A stretch of DNA of 64,000 bases from Nematostella vectensis (lineage: Eukaryota > Cnidaria > Anthozoa > Actiniaria > Edwardsiidae), in NCBI RefSeq assembly GCF_932526225.1, contig NC_064034.1, positions 16,194,887 through 16,258,886 on the forward strand, in the 5' to 3' direction. The notes under the pieces were generated by a model that saw nothing but the letters and a program-made list of their open reading frames with translations, searched no databases and was not told where the DNA came from. The position numbers were made by a program, and so were the translations under genes. The first letter of the stretch is position 1; the number at the start of each line of letters is the position of its first letter. Positions 47,676 through 55,324 of the stretch are shown here, piece after piece.

Positions 47676-50600
47676 ATGGACGCCTACATAGAGGAGATTC
47701 TCGATAGCATGCGCGACAAAGAGGCGCCCGCCGTACTGGCAGGGCTGGTACAAAACATCCTGGACGAGGACATCCCCGACGATGTCAAACACAGGCTGCT
47801 TAAGCCGCTCGTACCGGAGAAGGTGTGGACGGAGGAGGTCCGGCGCGAGTTCGACCCTCTGCTGCCGCCCCGGCAGCAGGAGGGCCCGGAGAGCTTAGAC
47901 CCCGAGACGTACTACTCTCTCTTCGTCGGCGGCGCCCGTCTTCGGTTCCCAAGCGTGGATGCCACTCTACGGGGCCGAGACATAAGCGCCAGTGTTTACC
48001 AGGAGATGCGAGATCTTGGTGGGACAGGTGTGATTGCTCTAAAGCCGGTTGTGCGGGGGCCTGATATTAATGACGACGGCTCGGTGTGGTGGGTCTCGCA
48101 CGAGCGAGAGTCTCTGCGGGCGAACGCAGTGCTTCCGCTGGTGCTCGAGATGGTAGACCCCGACCGGCGTTACAGACTCTTCACTGTCGTCGGTAAGGCC
48201 CCCGCAGAGCCATTGGCGCCAATCACAGAGGAGGAAGGGCGCTCGGAGCACAAGATCGGTGGGTTGTTAGTCAAAAGGGGGGGCCAAATCGCAGTCGGCG
48301 CCCTGGAAGGCATCGATGCGGGTATTTGGGAGAAGGGGCGAGAGTACCTCGTCTACGTGAGATACGAGCTTCGACCTTTACCTGAGCAAAATGGTGAGCC
48401 TGGGCCAATGTTTGTGCGAGAGGGGGGTGACGCCTTCGTTAACTGTGTTGTGAGCTATGTTGCCGACTTCTTGAGGAATCGCGGCACCTCGCGCTCCCTT
48501 GGTCTAACCAAGACACGAGGCAAGATCCTCGAGCGATTTGACAAGAAGCTGGCCACAACGGGGTGCACCAAAGAGGACCTCTTTGAGATGGAAAGGAAGC
48601 TCGAGGTAAAGCTAGTAGCCGTGGACGCCCTGGGTAACGTCCTGTGGGACTCGGGGAAGTATGGGACTAAGACGAGGATCACCATCCCTTGCCACAATAA
48701 CCACGCCTGGGCGGAGCTTCCGACTGAACCACCTGCGATCGCGAGCGTCCACGGCCTAGACTTCGAGGCTGAGAGGGAGCTCCGTTCGCTATTCCAGGGA
48801 GAGGCAGCGCCTCGCGCTACCAGTGCCGCCGCAAAAACTCACGAGGCGAAGGTGCGAGAGGTGCTCATCCGCTTCATAAACAGGGCGATCCCCAGAAGCA
48901 CGAGGGTCTGGCTGTGTGGGCGTGTTATAGTCACGCACGAAGGCAAACTGTACCGGTCGGGACAAGACGGATGGGCTATCGACAGGGCGTTTACAGACGA
49001 GACTGGACATGATCCTCAATGGCTCCCTGATGATCACCCAGCCTACCAAGAGTACATCGAAGCTACGCACTCGATGGGCGGCGCAATAGGGTATCGCTTC
49101 AAGAAGTGGACCCAAAGAGAAAACATCAGGCCAACGTCTCCTAAATACAGGGACGTCTGGCGAGCGGCGCAGGTTGAGTCCAAGGTGTGGAATAGCAGGG
49201 AAAACTTAGGGGCGCGGCCTCATGAGCATATCGACATGCGTGCGTCGTACCTAGGATGCGAGGACAGTGTCTTCGGCGGCGCCTCGGATGCCATTGATCT
49301 GGTACGGAAATACGGCTTCCCTACGAACGTGTATCGTATCGCGGATGTTGCGGGACGGCCACTGAGCGAGGTTCTTCAACTGACCGGGGCCATTCAGTTA
49401 ACCGAGTGGGGGTTCTCCGAGGCCTGCCACCCCTACACTTCCGGGAGGGTAGGGCAGCACTTGGAACAAAACGAGGGCTGGATCACCACGCCAGAGCTCA
49501 AGGACCTGCTAGACTCGGGTGACCTCGCCATGGCCGCGGCGAGGGAGGTGTTGTATAGCGTCGGAAAAAAGGACTCCATCAAGTTCCCCCACTCCGGCCC
49601 CGGCGGCGAAGACTCGCAGGGTCGAGATCTCGCTGTGCGTTTCGTAGGCAAGTGCGCTCGCCATGGCGACGAGTCCTCGATCGTAGTCCGCGACCGTGAA
49701 GAAGCCGCGTATCTGACAAACCTCCTTGCGGGCACCGACCACTTACTCAACTTCGAGCATGCCGACGGGGCTCATCTGATCCAATACAAAGACGGAGTCC
49801 GGCGCTCACAATGGTACCACATCAGGGCCTTTGTCTTGGCGTACACAAACATAGCGTTGCGACGCATAATGAGGCGGTTCCCTCGCGAAGACGTCCTCCG
49901 TGTGTGCACAGATGCCATATACGCAAAGGCGGTGCCCAGTGGTGTGAGGCTCGTGGAGCGAAATCCGAGGTATGGAGAGTGGCGCCACAAGAGGCCTGGG
50001 TACGAGTGGCGGCCCGAGGCGGCTTGGGGTCCGAAGAGGTCGGGGTGCTTGGCTAGGGAGCCAAGCACTGCGCCGAGTCTGCCGCGCGATCTGGTGGCCG
50101 CAGCCTCTGCGAGGATGTATCTAGCCGGCCAGGGAGGATCGGGGAAGACCGAGGGGGCGGTGAGCATGTTCCGTTGCCGTAACGCTGTGGTGCTCACCCT
50201 CGAGAACGACCTCGCCCACGACCATCGCAACAACCCGCGCCTCGCGGTAAAGGCTCAAACCTACCACCACTACCTCTGTATACCAGCGGAGAAGCCGATA
50301 GAGGAGTGGAGACCTTCCGAGCTGGGGCACAAACTCGACCGTCTCGCAGAAGTAATCATCATTGACGAGTGCTGTAAGGTGCAGACTAAAGTGCTACGCG
50401 CCATCCTAGGGTATCTCGCCACGCGGCCGTGTCAGGTAGTGTGTTGTGGCGACTATGGACAGGTCCCGCCCTGGGGAGATAAAGAGGGGCCTCACGATAT
50501 GCTCAAGGAGTGGGCACAAGGGAACATCCGCTGGTTCGAGTCCTACTACCGCTGCCTGTGTGAAGACTGCGGAAATCCGTACAGTACATGCGACTGCGGC

Positions 50601-51227
50601 TCTGCCACCCCCTCCTCCAGGCTCCACGACATAAAGGGCCGGATTTGGTGTCAGCCAGACTCCCAACAGCTTGAGGTGTTTCGAGAGGAGTGGGATGGGG
50701 TGGCGTTCGACGCGGCGATCAAGCAGGCCCACCCAAGCGATATGTGGGTGTGCTCGACCAACAAGATGGGGGCCCTTGTCCAGCAGCGATTGGTAGAGCA
50801 CCACAGGAAAAACTACCCCCGACTGCCAGCAACCATCCGCTTTGACCCCGATCCTAGCGTCGCGCATCGTTATCGCAAGCAAGGACGGCCGGTGCCCGTG
50901 CCAGGCAAAAGGGGCGAGAAGGTCGACGCGTACAAAGGCACGGTAGTCGAGGTCCCTCTCGGCGTGGTCCTTAACGCGCTTCCCCTCGAGTGGAAATACG
51001 CGGGCTGGGGGACAGTCCACCGGGTGCAGGGCAAGACCATCCAGAACCCAAGACGTCTGTTTATCATAGACCACAGCTTAGAGGGCTGGATCACGAATGC
51101 TGTGTACACCGGCATCTCCCGCGTGCGGCTCGCCGACCAGATAGTCCGCGTGATCCCCCCGATGACACCCCAGGTGCCTTGGTTCCCACAGGACTGCAGG
51201 CTACGCCCAGTGAAGAGCTCATTATAG
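47676..51227 (+). CDS. Replication protein: family-B-polymerase-like module fused to SF1 helicase
   Basis: From the first ATG (MDAYIEEILD), 1,183 aa; the longer frame from 47610 has no ATG. Residues ~240-350 hold GDAFVNCV (Cys257) and CHNNHAW (His343), a Cys/His pair reminiscent of papain-like or transglutaminase-like enzymes (tentative). Residues ~515-760 hold HIDMRASYLG (compare PolB motif A, DxxSLYP) and RVCTDAIYAK (compare motif C, DTDS), so a divergent PolB palm is likely. From ~811 a superfamily-1 helicase follows: Walker A GQGGSGKT (818-825), Walker B VIIIDE (893-898), motif III CGDYGQVPP, motif IV-like WFESYYRC, then TVHRVQGKTI and YTGISRVR. A Cys cluster, CLCEDCGNPYSTCDCG (959-974), sits inside the helicase. 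It presumably replicates the viral DNA. A -1 frame HNH domain overlaps its end. Confidence 0.85.
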   Translation: MDAYIEEILDSMRDKEAPAVLAGLVQNILDEDIPDDVKHRLLKPLVPEKVWTEEVRREFDPLLPPRQQEGPESLDPETYYSLFVGGARLRFPSVDATLRGRDISASVYQEMRDLGGTGVIALKPVVRGPDINDDGSVWWVSHERESLRANAVLPLVLEMVDPDRRYRLFTVVGKAPAEPLAPITEEEGRSEHKIGGLLVKRGGQIAVGALEGIDAGIWEKGREYLVYVRYELRPLPEQNGEPGPMFVREGGDAFVNCVVSYVADFLRNRGTSRSLGLTKTRGKILERFDKKLATTGCTKEDLFEMERKLEVKLVAVDALGNVLWDSGKYGTKTRITIPCHNNHAWAELPTEPPAIASVHGLDFEAERELRSLFQGEAAPRATSAAAKTHEAKVREVLIRFINRAIPRSTRVWLCGRVIVTHEGKLYRSGQDGWAIDRAFTDETGHDPQWLPDDHPAYQEYIEATHSMGGAIGYRFKKWTQRENIRPTSPKYRDVWRAAQVESKVWNSRENLGARPHEHIDMRASYLGCEDSVFGGASDAIDLVRKYGFPTNVYRIADVAGRPLSEVLQLTGAIQLTEWGFSEACHPYTSGRVGQHLEQNEGWITTPELKDLLDSGDLAMAAAREVLYSVGKKDSIKFPHSGPGGEDSQGRDLAVRFVGKCARHGDESSIVVRDREEAAYLTNLLAGTDHLLNFEHADGAHLIQYKDGVRRSQWYHIRAFVLAYTNIALRRIMRRFPREDVLRVCTDAIYAKAVPSGVRLVERNPRYGEWRHKRPGYEWRPEAAWGPKRSGCLAREPSTAPSLPRDLVAAASARMYLAGQGGSGKTEGAVSMFRCRNAVVLTLENDLAHDHRNNPRLAVKAQTYHHYLCIPAEKPIEEWRPSELGHKLDRLAEVIIIDECCKVQTKVLRAILGYLATRPCQVVCCGDYGQVPPWGDKEGPHDMLKEWAQGNIRWFESYYRCLCEDCGNPYSTCDCGSATPSSRLHDIKGRIWCQPDSQQLEVFREEWDGVAFDAAIKQAHPSDMWVCSTNKMGALVQQRLVEHHRKNYPRLPATIRFDPDPSVAHRYRKQGRPVPVPGKRGEKVDAYKGTVVEVPLGVVLNALPLEWKYAGWGTVHRVQGKTIQNPRRLFIIDHSLEGWITNAVYTGISRVRLADQIVRVIPPMTPQVPWFPQDCRLRPVKSSL

Positions 51228-51499
51228 CGCGAATCAAGCGATACGCTATAGACGACAAACAAAAGGGTCGCACAAAGTGCACTGGATCGCAACACGTTCT
51301 GACGGTAGACCACGTACTCGGCATGATTGCTGACGCGGATAAGAAGTGCACGGTCTGTGGCACTCAGCTTCTGCTTCAGGGGTACACCAAGAGTCATCCC
51401 CAATGCTTCAGTATCGACCGGCTGGACGACAGTCAGGGTCACTACAAGTGGAATGTCAGACTCGCGTGCCTCAGCTGCAACAGAAGGCACAAGCGCTGA
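51155..51499 (+). CDS. HNH-type nuclease domain in the -1 frame after the helicase
   Basis: This frame overlaps the helicase end and runs to a TGA at 51497-51499. It encodes an HNH/zinc-type nuclease: KCTVCG (first Cys pair), then CFSIDRLDDSQGHYKWNV, then ACLSCNRRHK (second Cys pair). SIDR-D-S-GHY--NV-L-C--CN--K is the common HNH core. No ATG starts it in a plausible place. The zero-frame sequence reads ATC CCC CCG at 51153-51161, a C-CCC-CCG heptamer compatible with a -1 shift that enters this frame, so it may be made as a C-terminal extension of the replication protein. Alternatively a one-base change in the C-run split an originally fused gene. Its stop abuts the integrase stop, which supports it being a real gene end. 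Start shown is the candidate shift site. Confidence 0.65.
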   Translation, partial: PPDDTPGALVPTGLQATPSEELIIARIKRYAIDDKQKGRTKCTGSQHVLTVDHVLGMIADADKKCTVCGTQLLLQGYTKSHPQCFSIDRLDDSQGHYKWNVRLACLSCNRRHKR

Positions 51500-52453
51500 T
51501 CACGCAACGCGCAACTGCGATCGCGTGAAGCCGTGCTTAGAGTACGCCGTGTAATACAACACAGGCTGTCCGGGCTCCATGACCCTCTTTAGTATCGGGT
51601 ACGCCTTGCTTGTCCACCACGGGTCCGTCGCTCGCCGTCGGCCCTTGTCCTGAAGGTCTTCCTCGTTTACGGCGATGTACTCCTCCGTCCCGACCTCCAA
51701 GGGGACCTCTAGGGGAGGCTTTTCGGCTTTGAGAGGCACGCGCCTCAGCTTAATGGCGTCCTCAGGCGCAAGGCCAGTCATGCGAGTCTTCGTTACATTC
51801 ATGTCCGAGATGACGATTGGCAGAGTAGTAACCCACTCGCGGTTTGTCTTGCCGGACGCAAGCTCCTTCGAGTACTGCGCACGAAATAGGCGCTGCGCCA
51901 GCCAGCGATGGAAAGACTCGGCGAAAGCTTGGCTCCTGTGGTGCCCTGGCTCAGCCCGTCGGGCCTCCACCCCGTGGTCTGTTAGGAGCTTCGTGGTAGC
52001 GCCCTTGAACTCCGTGCCGTCATCAACCATGAGGACTTTAGGCCATGTGAGAGGTCCCTCTTCATAGATACCAGCGAGTTCGCGGGAGACGACGGCCGCG
52101 CTCTTAGTCCTCAGTGGGCGGGCGGCTTTATACCGTGAAGCAACGTCAACGACAGTCAGGGCATACTTGTACCCGCGGTCGGTTGGTAAGAATAGCAGGT
52201 CCGACTGGTGGATACGGTTTGGTATCTGCTCCGAGAAGTGGGCGTAGGTAGTCGGAGGAGGGGGCGTCTGTGTGTAGCCCCCGACGGGCTGCGAGCTTAC
52301 CCACTTGCGCACTCGATCTATGGAGGCTGAGCCCTTGAGAAGTTTGGCATGCAGAGCGGTCACTCCCTGGAAGCCACCTCTGGCGTAGTATACAGGGTGA
52401 AGGATCGCATCGAGTTCTTCTTCGGACATGCGCTTGCCGTTCCGGCGGGCCAT
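51500..52453 (-). CDS. Retroviral-type (rve) DDE integrase
   Basis: 317 aa from the ATG at 52453. The catalytic core shows the acidic triad in order: HQSDLLFLP, VDDGTEFKG and FAESFHRWLAQ (D, D, E), with VDVASRYKAA between the first two, as in Polinton and retroelement integrases. The N-terminus (MARRNGKRMSEEELDAILHP) resembles the helical DNA-binding part of Polinton integrases. The C-terminus includes a beta-rich tail (GQPVLYYTAYSKHGFTRSQL). The enzyme would insert linear viral DNA with a 6-bp target duplication, consistent with the flanking CCCTGA. Convergent with the replication gene, stop codons adjacent. The core residues are intact. Confidence 0.93.
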   Translation of the reverse strand: MARRNGKRMSEEELDAILHPVYYARGGFQGVTALHAKLLKGSASIDRVRKWVSSQPVGGYTQTPPPPTTYAHFSEQIPNRIHQSDLLFLPTDRGYKYALTVVDVASRYKAARPLRTKSAAVVSRELAGIYEEGPLTWPKVLMVDDGTEFKGATTKLLTDHGVEARRAEPGHHRSQAFAESFHRWLAQRLFRAQYSKELASGKTNREWVTTLPIVISDMNVTKTRMTGLAPEDAIKLRRVPLKAEKPPLEVPLEVGTEEYIAVNEEDLQDKGRRRATDPWWTSKAYPILKRVMEPGQPVLYYTAYSKHGFTRSQLRVA

Positions 52454-52612
52454 TACGTGCGTATCGCGACGGGGGAATCAGTCTCCAACAGGCGGATGCC
52501 GTCTGCTACACCTTCGGCGTACGTATACGTACACGTGTACATGTATACGCGCAGCATGGAAAAAGGCCGCCTAGACGCATACGCACGTATACGCGTTTCG
52601 ATGGCAGCTGCA
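52454..52612. promoter_or_regulatory. Integrase upstream region with palindromic TACGTGTA-type motifs
   Basis: Contains GTATACGTACACGTGTACAT and neighbouring TACGCACGTATACGCG. Similar TATACGTGTATA-like sequence lies upstream of the capsid gene (56,590-56,620). Likely viral promoter elements, inferred from position only. Confidence 0.35.
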
Positions 52613-53026
52613 TCACAGCAAGCGGCTAGCTGCGTAGCCGATGGCGAGAGCGCCGGCGCCTATGTACGCCAACTCGGCGTTCTTCTGCGTTTTGCTGGGG
52701 ACGTAGTAGTCGGACAGCTCAGGGGCCCGCATCGACTCCAGGGAGGTCTGGTTGTAGAGTTTGAGCGCGTAGTCGGTGTCGGTGAAGTTCTGCTTTGCGA
52801 GGGAACCTCTCTCGCGACTTTGAGCTTGCCAATCGAGGATTTTTTGTCGCCGCTGTTGGTAGCGTCCATAGTCTTGTTGGTATTTCTCTAGGGCCTTGTC
52901 GTGCCTCTCCTTCTCGGCTAAGGCGGGGCTCTCATCGTTCGACAGGAACTTTGCGAGGTAGTTGCCACCAACGAATGCAGTCGCGTTCAGGACGGCGCCG
53001 CCAATCAAAATCGCGACAGAGGCCAT
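52613..53026 (-). CDS. Viral protein of unknown function, two terminal membrane segments
   Basis: 137 aa from ATG at 53026. A hydrophobic N-terminus (VAILIGGAVLNATAFVGGNY) and C-terminus (AYIGAGALAIGYAASRLL) enclose a charged, coiled-coil-prone middle (KALEKYQQDYGRYQQRRQKI) ending LDW. I recall a related '(A)LEKYQ--Y-KY---R-K-LDW ... F-D-D-A---YN' family among uncharacterised proteins of cnidarian Polinton-like elements. This suggests a conserved structural or membrane-associated virion protein, but I know no function. Confidence 0.7.
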   Translation of the reverse strand: MASVAILIGGAVLNATAFVGGNYLAKFLSNDESPALAEKERHDKALEKYQQDYGRYQQRRQKILDWQAQSRERGSLAKQNFTDTDYALKLYNQTSLESMRAPELSDYYVPSKTQKNAELAYIGAGALAIGYAASRLL

Positions 53027-53111
53027 GTTTATGCGAAGCGCACTCCACGTGCTGTGTGTATGCGCAAGGCGCGCACGAGTTTAGTACACGGCCTACATGT
53101 ACCACAGTACA

Positions 53112-53336
53112 CTACATGGGCAGGATCTTCTGGTCCTCAAGGTAACCCTTCAAAGCGACAGCACCTGCGACGGCGGCAGTCATTTTTGCGTAGTTCATGG
53201 TGTTCGCGGAGGGATCTTTGGTGAAGTCCTCGCGTAAGACCTTGCGCCCAACCCAGCCGATGCCGGCGACGAGGCCAGTTATGACTGCGGCGTCGGTGAT
53301 GGTCTTTGTTATCTTGCTCTGCTGCGTCGTCGACAT
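53112..53336 (-). CDS. Small viral membrane protein of unknown function
   Basis: 74 aa from the ATG at 53336 (MSTTQQSKITKTITDAAVIT); the longer frame upstream is a shadow without support. One or two hydrophobic segments (AAVITGLVAGIGWVGRKVL; TAAVAGAVALKGYLEDQKIL). The end ALKGYLEDQKILP recalls a conserved short protein of related elements. Same strand and close spacing with its neighbours suggest coordinated late expression. Confidence 0.65.
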   Translation of the reverse strand: MSTTQQSKITKTITDAAVITGLVAGIGWVGRKVLREDFTKDPSANTMNYAKMTAAVAGAVALKGYLEDQKILPM

Positions 53337-53376
53337 CGTGCGGATATGGGTGGGGCCCTCGTGTCTAAATGTCTGC

Positions 53377-54027
53377 TTACTCCATGGATAACAGCCGAGA
53401 CCCGGGAGCGCGAAGCGCTGTCGCCGGAGCGCGCTCCTTGGTCTGCTGTGTGGCCGCCAGCGGTGGCCTTGTGGGCGGAGTCCCGCCGTCGGCCGCTGCG
53501 TGCGGATCGGTAGCCCGCTCGGCCCCGGGGCCACCAGCTGGTGTGCGCGTGAACGCGGCAGCTAGCTCCCGCCTACGTGTGTAGAGGCCGATCAATGACA
53601 CTAGAAGACCAGCGAGCCCGATGATCGAGCTGGCCGACCAGGCAGAGTTGCTCTCCGGGGCAGGTGTGTGTGCCGAAGGCATGCCAGCGCTTGCCGCATC
53701 GTCGGCGCGCAAGCGCCGTCCCGGCTGCGGCTCGCTCGGCCCCGGGGTTACCGGCAGCTGCTGCGCAGCGGCGACACGAAGCGCCTCTTTCTCCGCTCTG
53801 TTGATTCGGTTCCACTTTGCCAAGCGCCTTCCGGCTTCGACTCGTCCAGGGTGAGGTCGGGTCGCGGGCGGTTCGGGGCTCGTGATTCGCGCGTCGCGCG
53901 CCGCTGCCGGGAGCGCAGCCACAGGCGTACGTGCAGGTTTTTGATGCTGTTTGCAAGGTTCTTGGGCAAGTTCTTGAGCAAGTTGTTCGTCAGGCTGGGC
54001 ACTGGTACTTCCTTGAGGTTCCCCCAT
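53377..54027 (-). CDS. Viral Pro/Ala-rich protein with one membrane segment
   Basis: 216 aa from the ATG at 54027; the frame continues upstream without an ATG. Low-complexity Ala/Pro/Gln-rich N-terminus, then a conserved-looking block RVEAGRRLAKWNRINRAEKE, then a single membrane segment (SIIGLAGLLVSLIGLYTRRR) and another Pro/Ala-rich tail. The 'AG+-LA-(W/Y)N+--+' block followed by a helix is, as I recall, typical of an uncharacterised family in cnidarian Polinton-like elements. Function unknown; the layout fits a virion membrane or minor structural protein. Confidence 0.65.
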   Translation of the reverse strand: MGEPQGSTSAQPDEQLAQELAQEPCKQHQKPARTPVAALPAAARDARITSPEPPATRPHPGRVEAGRRLAKWNRINRAEKEALRVAAAQQLPVTPGPSEPQPGRRLRADDAASAGMPSAHTPAPESNSAWSASSIIGLAGLLVSLIGLYTRRRELAAAFTRTPAGGPGAERATDPHAAADGGTPPTRPPLAATQQTKERAPATALRAPGSRLLSME

Positions 54028-54120
54028 CTGCGTCGTCGTGCGAACACGCTGTGTCAACTACTTGGAACCAAGTACTTGGTACCATGTGGTAGGAGAAGTG
54101 GCGAGCTTTCAAATGAGCGT
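54028..54120. promoter_or_regulatory. Upstream region with AAGTACTTGG palindromes
   Basis: Contains CTACTTGGAACCAAGTACTT and GGTACCATGTGGTAGG, a cluster of overlapping palindromes just before the minus-strand gene that starts at 54027. Probably a promoter; inferred. Confidence 0.3.
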
Positions 54121-54702
54121 CTACTCTGGGATGGTGGGCTCGACACTGTCCGCGGCTGCTACCTCGCGTTGGCACCGCGCGTCAGCGCTTGCCGTTCCGG
54201 TGTCGGCACTACAGTCCACATGACGCGCTATGTGTAACGCCCCGGCGGATAAAGCCATCAAACGGCCGCAGCGTAGAGCTATGCTTCCGCACAAAGCGCG
54301 GAGCTCGTTGTTGATGATGTAGTCGGACACTAGGTCGTTGTGGAGATCGGCCACGCTGTCTATCGGCAGCGCCATGCCTACCAGCTTGGTCGTTAGCTTC
54401 AGAAAGCTGTCTGCCAGGGCGTCTGCAGTCCGGCTGGCTAGAGCGGTCTCGTATCGCCTCTCGTACTTCCTCACCTCCTCGGCGCTCATGCGTTTGACGT
54501 CGCCGTGGGTCAGGGCTTTGCCTACCATCTCTCTCGACTTCCCCGAGGCTACGAGGATCGCGAGTTTCCCCCTCGCGTCTGCTATCTCGGTTTGCTCACC
54601 GGCAGCCGGGACGGCTTGCGTCGGGCAGTCCAACGTCTCGACGGCCGGGAGGTCGGCGGCGCCCCCCTCGAGAAGACTCTCAAAGCATTCGTCGCTCATC
54701 AT
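54121..54702 (-). CDS. Viral protein of unknown function, conserved C-terminal helical domain
   Basis: The start (ATG at 54702 or 54699) overlaps the ATPase stop codon in an ATGATGA arrangement, suggesting coupled translation or compact packing. 193 aa. Residues ~50-170 form a conserved-looking helical region: VGKALTHGDVKRMSAEEVRK, YERRYETAL, DSFLKLTTKLVGM, LHNDLVSDYIINNELRALCG and LALRCGRL-type sequence. I recall close relatives (T-EEV-KMS-EEVKKY--RYE ... DYIIN-EL) next to packaging ATPases in cnidarian Polinton-like elements, without a known role. Possibly a packaging partner, from synteny only. Confidence 0.7.
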   Translation of the reverse strand: MMSDECFESLLEGGAADLPAVETLDCPTQAVPAAGEQTEIADARGKLAILVASGKSREMVGKALTHGDVKRMSAEEVRKYERRYETALASRTADALADSFLKLTTKLVGMALPIDSVADLHNDLVSDYIINNELRALCGSIALRCGRLMALSAGALHIARHVDCSADTGTASADARCQREVAAADSVEPTIPE

Positions 54703-55301
54703 CGGTCGACCAGGGCGATGGTATAAGGGTGACGCAAGCAAAACTCTAACTTCGAGAACTTTTTCGTCTTGAGGGCCTTCATGTACTCTTTCATCTTCTC
54801 TTCTGAAAGCTCCGCATCGTAGTCATGCAGGATAGCTTTCATGTCCGCCTTGCTCGGGGTATAGAAGACCACCAGGGCCGCGATGTTCTCGCGGAACGGC
54901 TTCGTGATGCTAGTGAGCTGCTGCGTGATCACCCACACGCTGATACCCACGTGGCGCGCGCTGAACGCTAAGTTGACGAGCTGGTCAGAGCGCCTCTTTA
55001 CGTCTTTCGAGGCCGCACAGTCGTCGAGTATGATTAGCGTATTAGTGCCTTCGAAGAGAGTGGAGACAAACCTCAGCAGTATGTCGATCTGACCCGCCTC
55101 AGGTACGATGACAAACAGACGATTGTCGCCCTCGCCGAAGCCGTCGTATGTTTTGTTGTAGACAAAGGTGGGGCACACGAGTACGATGTAGTCAAACTTG
55201 CCCCGGAAAGGGCCGCACAGTCGGTCCACTACGAATTGGGTCTTCCCGCATGACGTCGGGCCCACGATGAGTGCGTTAAATGGGACGTTTTTCGGGTCCA
55301 T
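54699..55301 (-). CDS. FtsK/HerA-type (A32-like) DNA-packaging ATPase
   Basis: 200 aa from the ATG at 55301. Walker A LIVGPTSCGKTQFV near residues 11-24, Walker B TLIILDDCA near 88-96, a sensor-type ITQQ (residues ~125) and a conserved FSARHVGISVWVITQQ block, all typical of the A32-like genome-packaging ATPases of Polintons, virophages and nucleocytoplasmic viruses. It would translocate viral DNA into preformed capsids. Its stop overlaps the start of the next gene, and the capsid gene lies 23 bp upstream, so ATPase and capsid are probably expressed together. Confidence 0.92.
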   Translation of the reverse strand: MDPKNVPFNALIVGPTSCGKTQFVVDRLCGPFRGKFDYIVLVCPTFVYNKTYDGFGEGDNRLFVIVPEAGQIDILLRFVSTLFEGTNTLIILDDCAASKDVKRRSDQLVNLAFSARHVGISVWVITQQLTSITKPFRENIAALVVFYTPSKADMKAILHDYDAELSEEKMKEYMKALKTKKFSKLEFCLRHPYTIALVDR

Positions 55302-55324
55302 ACCGCTCCGGCGTATGTGCTCGC

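Noticed and set aside
50406-51074. 222-residue minus ORF opposite the helicase
   Set aside because: Antisense shadow of the verified SF1 helicase motifs.
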